This document shows positions 59,451 through 64,000 of a stretch of 64,000 nucleotides of DNA, in pieces. How positions within the stretch are numbered: position 1 is the stretch's first letter; each line of letters opens with the position of its first letter. The DNA comes from Stomorhina lunata (taxonomy: Eukaryota > Arthropoda > Insecta > Diptera > Rhiniidae): positions 93,745,998-93,809,997 of the forward strand of contig OW121743.1 of the NCBI GenBank assembly GCA_933228675.1, given 5' to 3'. Made by a program: the position numbers and the translations under genes. The notes under the pieces are model-generated. The model was given only the letters and a program-made list of their open reading frames with translations, was not told the DNA's origin and searched no databases.

Positions 59451-61376
59451 TTAAAAATATTTCTGCATCCATTTATATTTTTGAGACACTATTTCAAGGC
59501 CAAAAATGATCATAGAAATCATAAATAAAATTGATATCAAAATAAAGAAGCCATCCAATTGTTTTAGGCTTACTATTAGGGCCTCCTCATAGGCAGTAGT
59601 AGAAGGCGTGGTAACAACATGATACTCCCAATTTGTCCAATCTCTCCACAGATTCAAAAGACCTGCCTCGTGAAAATGTAAAATGCAATAATCGAAACGT
59701 TCCTTCAAATACGAATGTTTGGCCAAGTAATAGACAATATGTTGTTCCTTCACGCTAACCGGCAATAGTTCAAGGGCATCACCTCTGGGCATCTCTTCTC
59801 TTACAAAGCGCATTGCAAATTCGACAATTGTCATGGCCACAAAACTCTCATTTCGATAACGATCTAAATAACGCAAAGGATACAAACCATCAGAGGTATT
59901 GGTTGTAACCAAAGGTAAAGATTTGTTCTCGATTTCCGGTACATTGAGTAGATATTCTTTGGACATTTCGGTAGAGACGGCCTTGTAGCCAGCAGCCACT
60001 AGACCATTTAAATTAAGGGGAGTATTTTCATAGAAATTTGTACGAAAAAGATAGAAAAGTAACGATTGATAGACGGAACGCAGTATAAAGGAGCTAATTA
60101 ATAAGTTGGCTAAATGTATTCTTTTCGATGTCCTTTTCGGTACTTTCATTAAGGGTAAACCAATAAAGGCTTTAAATATTTTGAAGCTTCCTATTTTGAA
60201 GGTATCGCAAATATTTCCCAAATAATCAATGATTACCATTAAACCATAAAAGATAATTGTTAAAATCCAACTTGTATTATCAAAGGGAAATGTTAATATG
60301 CCTATAGATATTTGTTCCGCCTCTTTACGCATTACTATAGCGATTATTGGTATATAATAGGTCACATAGGTAGGCATGGCAATTTTGTCACTTTTAGACG
60401 AACGTCTTAAATAGCCCATGGTTACATTAGTTTCAAAGTTTCTGAGCTGGAATAAAAAATGCATTTATTTTGTTAAAAATTTTTTCGTTATAACATTTTT
60501 AATTTTTCATAAAAATTTGTTTCAATTCATTATTTTTAAAATTACCTTTTTCAGGGGATCAAAAATATTCGAATCATTTTCATGATTCAATATCTCCTTA
60601 GGAATCCAATCTATATCCAGAGTAAAATTCATAAAACGACTAATGGCAATCATTGTAACAATTTCAAAACCCGCTACTGAAATATTTGCGAATTTTTTAT
60701 TCGTTGCGTTTATAACGAATGGTTGAATTTCGTAAGTGCTTAATTTTAGTCTACATTTCTGAAAATTGTTCAATTTATCAGGAAATATTATGTCATTAAC
60801 AAAACTATTACCCCGAAACTGATTAATTAACTCGGGTTCTGTTTGCATGCACTTGAGCTCCTTAAATGGATAATAGGTAAAGATGGATATTTCCCCTTTG
60901 TAATTTTGAACCATAACACTACAATGTATCCAATAATTGTCGAAACAATATTTAAAAATTTTTAACATTTCTTTTTCCGTCATGGGGTCGGGTGTCTGTA
61001 GAAAAATAAAATAATACTCCAAACCATCAGAATTACGATTGTATTCAGTGATATGGGCCTTCTCGAGACTCTCAAAGGAGTCAATCATTATGAAATTGCA
61101 ATAACGTCTCGGGGGGACTTGCAGTATTTTGACTTTGTGGTCTACTACAACTAATTGGACCGTCATAAAACTCCATGTTACAAATAATTTACCTATTAAA
61201 TCCCGAAACCAGTATTCGAGGGGTCCTTTATGACACGACAAAGTTAAGACCAAAGTATTTGTGATGTTGGCGAATACATTTTGCACCACAAATCTTAGGG
61301 CGTTCACAAGAGGTGTATTTATTTCCTCTGATTGTTTTATAGTCTCTCTAGCGTCTTGAAAGGATGTATAGTTCAT
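59451..61376 (-). CDS. Divergent ionotropic receptor (IR) chemosensory channel, 2 exons
   Basis: Exon 1 is 61376-60546 (277 codons) and exon 2 is 60446-59451 (331 codons plus stop). They are joined by a 99-bp GT-AG intron in phase 0, giving 608 residues. ATG 61376 is the first in frame; a signal peptide is not evident, so an upstream exon may be missing. Exon 2 carries the ligand-gated channel part: TTYYIP-like S1 end, M1 NTSWILTIIFYGLMVIIDYL (~334-353), pore/M2-M3 region LANLLISSFILRSVYQSLLF (~389-408) and M3 near the C-terminus (FFILISILFMISMIIFGLEI, ~577-597). The layout fits insect divergent IRs (taste or contact chemosensation) rather than iGluRs. The subfamily is undetermined; an Ir7-type is possible given X-type neighbours (inference). 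Confidence 0.85.
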
Positions 61377-62059
61377 GATGATATTCAAATACAGATTAAA
61401 AAAAAATACGTTGAATTGTATGCCTTAATTAATTGTTTAGATAGTGTAGAAGAAGGAAGGTAACTTATATAAATATTTAACTAAATACAATTGTTTATAT
61501 TAATATTAGCTTTAGGCTAATTAAAAAAAGGTTATTTTAACTTGTGTTTTAGAAAGACTAGTACATACATATAAACATAATATAAAGCCTCGGGAATTAA
61601 TTTTTAATATATTAAACAAATAGTCTAAAAAGTATCAAACACGCTTTTTATACTCTTCAGCGATAGGTGATATAAATTTGTCCATCAGTTTGTATTTTTT
61701 CGATAAATTTTAAATTTAAAATGAATAAATAGAATATCCAATTTAGCCATGATCGTCTTCCAAATAAAATCGGCCTTGTAAAGTTCCTGGCGGGTGTTCA
61801 TTAGAGTGGTTCGAAAAAAAGTTGTATCAGTACCCCCTATTATTAAAAATAATGTAAAAACAATTCTATTTTTTTTATTTTTTGCTACGCCTACAAATAC
61901 CGCACTTTTAGTATTTTGTTCACTTTGTCGCCATCTTTAGTCCGATCATAAATTTTGTATATAAGTGTTCACGGCTCCCTTTAAAACTTAACTTTTTAAA
62001 ACTCGATTCGTATCCACCCTAATCGAACCGAGTACGGGAGACAAAAGTCCTTGGGGGAC
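61377..62059. other. Intergenic AT-rich DNA
   Basis: Upstream flank of the ionotropic receptor. No clear promoter element, gene or repeat boundary recognised. Confidence 0.4.
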
Positions 62060-62860
62060 AGTTTCAGGGTCGAACGGGACATACCAGGGAGAGACGATTT
62101 AGACGAAGGCTCTTAGTGACACTAACACTGATATACTCAAACAGAAAATACTACTAATGACAGACATATATGAGATGGGGGACTATCGGATGATCTGCAC
62201 TCTTCTCTAACCACCGGAGCCACACAGAACCTGGCGAACGTCTCGCTTGAGTTGGAGGCGGGACTTGAGGTCACTGCGATTTCAATTTCCGGCCAGTCTC
62301 AGTCGGGATCTCCTCCAAGATCTCAGACTCAGATGGTCGAAAAGAGCCACACAGATCATTCAAACTCCTTTGGCTCCACTAACGCCACTTAGCATAGCTT
62401 AGTATAGTCTGTCGAATGTCGTTCTTAAGAGTGACAGTCGACAGCCTATACTCATCTTAAGCACAAGTCACCACAACTTGCGACAAATTACGCAGTAGAA
62501 ATAAGGTCTTCAAGTCGCTATTAGGCAGCACTTGGGGAAAAGATAAAGCAACCCTACTCGCGACTTATAAAGCAATATGTCGGTCAATGGCAAATTATGC
62601 TGCACCCGTGAGGTCACCAAGTGCGAAAAAGCTCCGGAGCTGTTAAAATGCAGCTCCCGTACTGTTATGCTAAAAATGTCATTAGAAAGCCATGAGGAGA
62701 CGAAATTCCTACCACTTAAGGAACACAGCCAAATTTAACAAGGCAGTTTCTTCTGGAATGCCAGCGAAGGGGTCATCCGAACCGCCATCTAGCGAAATTA
62801 GACCCTCCTCCGAGCCATGTCAGAAAAGACCTTCGTTCATACTGGTCAGAGAACATTAGT
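62060..62860 (+). pseudogene. Degraded gag-like retroelement fragment, copy 1
   Basis: GC content jumps here. CTGGCGAACGTCTCGCTTGA with TTTCCGGCCAGTCTCAGT/CCTCCAAGATCTCAG resembles 62940-63060 (CTTGGCGGCTGTCTCGCTAGA, TTTCGGGTCAGG, CCTCCGAGATCTCTGG). So two copies of an ORF1-like sequence are present, both broken by stops and shifts. The family is not identified. Confidence 0.5.
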
Positions 62861-62862
62861 AA

Positions 62863-62916
62863 CATATTTTATATAGCTACATATTTTATATAGCTACATA
62901 TTTTATATAGCTACAG
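62863..62916. repeat. 18-bp tandem repeat, three copies
   Basis: ATATTTTATATAGCTAC is repeated three times between the two gag-like copies; it may be a retroelement 3' tail or local slippage. Confidence 0.8.
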
Positions 62917-62939
62917 GTCATGCTGTTACAACAACAACA

Positions 62940-63702
62940 CCACTAAGCTCTTGGCGGCTGTCTCGCTAGACTCTGACACGGAGAGCGATATTGCCGAGAA
63001 ACCGATTTCGGGTCAGGGTATATACCCTCCGAGATCTCTGGCTTTAGTCGTGAAGGAAAGTCAAGTTAAACTGTTTCCGGAAGCCTCATTATCTCCTAAG
63101 AAGCAGTTAGTTCAGAAAGATGCTGGGGTGGCTACACCGACATAGATAAAGCAAAAAACTTCCGAGCTTAGTTTGCCAGAGCGAAGAATGGCACGAGGAG
63201 CTCATTGGCATAAACTACAACTAGACTGTTTACGAAGCTGTCAAGTACATTTTACAGATATCAAGTCATGTATATATAAGAAATGTCATTTTAGATTTTT
63301 TGCTATTTTTTCTATTTTTTTGCATGGTAGAACATATGATCGCAGTCTATGTGGTAGTCTATGGTTGTGAGTCTCTAGGCTCTTATACGGGTCCCTAAAA
63401 GGAGAGCATACAGAGGGCAAGTTCTGGCCTTCAACTTCCAAAAGGACTGGAAGTCAAGAAGCCGGGACATAGTTCAGGCAGCTGTCGTAGATCATAACGA
63501 TCCATATAGAAGGATTAAAACTGTTCTATGGAAGCTGATTGAAGGTCGTCTGATTGACAGTATTTGTCTTTTAAAGGGTCCCAAAGATGATATATCATTC
63601 AAGGGTTTGGAATGGCAAAGTGGAGTGAAGAGCGTTAACTGCTGTAATAAAAGATCGGATGTTTTTGTACCAAGGGGACCATCCAACATACAAAATATTT
63701 AA
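62940..63702 (+). pseudogene. Gag-like retroelement fragment, copy 2, with an ATG-less 107-codon open frame
   Basis: First part (62951-63145): AVSLDSDTESDIAEKPISGQ and PPRSLALVVKESQVKLFPEA, then a stop. After ~230 bp of AT-rich sequence an uninterrupted frame runs 63379-63702 without ATG. It includes GQVLAFNFQKDWKSRSRDIV, RRIKTVLWKLIEGRLIDSIC and FKGLEWQSGVKSVNCCNKRS. That pattern resembles the DUF4780-type domain seen in fly transposon ORFs (recollection, moderate certainty). It is best read as a decayed retroelement ORF1 whose C-terminal domain is still intact. Confidence 0.5.
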
Positions 63703-64000
63703 ATGAAATCTAATTTTGGCTTTTTAACAGTGAAATCGAAATTTTTTATAATAAACCATATATCGAAATTATTTTAATACTTATAAATCTGGGGCCAAAT
63801 CGCCGCATTCAAAATTGATCGAAAACTCAGACTTTTAAGCAAATACTGTGTAAAAAAATGTATCTAAACATATCCGTTAGTTTGTCAAAACATTTAGTGT
63901 AAATGAAATTATTTAACTGTTGAACCTTACTTAGATTACCCTAAAAGTATGCTAGGCAAATGTTTCAAAAATATCTTACATTTCGATTTACATCGAATGC
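63703..64000. other. AT-rich non-coding end of window
   Basis: No feature recognised. Confidence 0.4.

Overview
The window looks like nuclear DNA of a higher (calyptrate, blow-fly-like) dipteran. It is very AT-rich, and its genes have short introns with GT-AG ends. The encoded proteins match fly families, and the intergenic DNA is packed with short-unit minisatellites and non-autonomous DNA transposons of the kind seen in blow flies and house-fly relatives. The species call is an inference; no search was possible.

Left part (1-36.2 kb): no protein-coding gene could be supported. It is a mosaic of (i) A/T-rich, quasi-palindromic minisatellite arrays with ~29-31-bp units, (ii) at least five families of repeated or inverted-repeat elements, several nested in one another, (iii) a tRNA-derived SINE with a perfect 14-bp target duplication, (iv) a ~949-bp tandem duplication, and (v) remains of a LINE. 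Much of it may be intron of a Golgi coiled-coil gene (GMAP-210 type), whose first two coding exons lie at 38.3 and 36.3 kb on the minus strand and whose remainder is not seen. A candidate minus-strand promoter plus non-coding first exon lies at 29.4-29.75 kb.

Right part (36.2-61.4 kb) is gene-dense: GMAP-210-like exons 1-2 (minus); an RSRC2-like RS/RD-rich splicing-type protein with 4 exons (minus); the Spartan/maternal-haploid DNA-protein-crosslink protease with 3 exons (plus); ALG14 (minus); the tRNA m7G methyltransferase WD subunit wuho/WDR4 (plus); the 26S proteasome ATPase Rpt4 with 5 exons (minus); mitochondrial acetyl-CoA acetyltransferase (plus); and a divergent ionotropic receptor with 2 exons (minus). 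Spartan/ALG14 and wuho/Rpt4 converge; RSRC2-like/Spartan, ALG14/wuho and Rpt4/thiolase diverge. These are independent housekeeping genes, not an operon. From memory, several of their Drosophila orthologues are X-linked (Muller element A), so this may be a conserved Muller-A block.

Right end (61.4-64 kb): degenerate retroelement gag-like sequence, ending in an ATG-less open frame of about 107 codons.

The most unusual signal is the set of minisatellites. At six or more separate loci the repeat unit has almost the same length (about three helical turns) and the same A(4-5)T(4-5) quasi-palindromic design, but each locus has been homogenised to its own sequence. Two of the loci share the same ~55-bp downstream flank, which suggests that some arrays travel with a mobile element.
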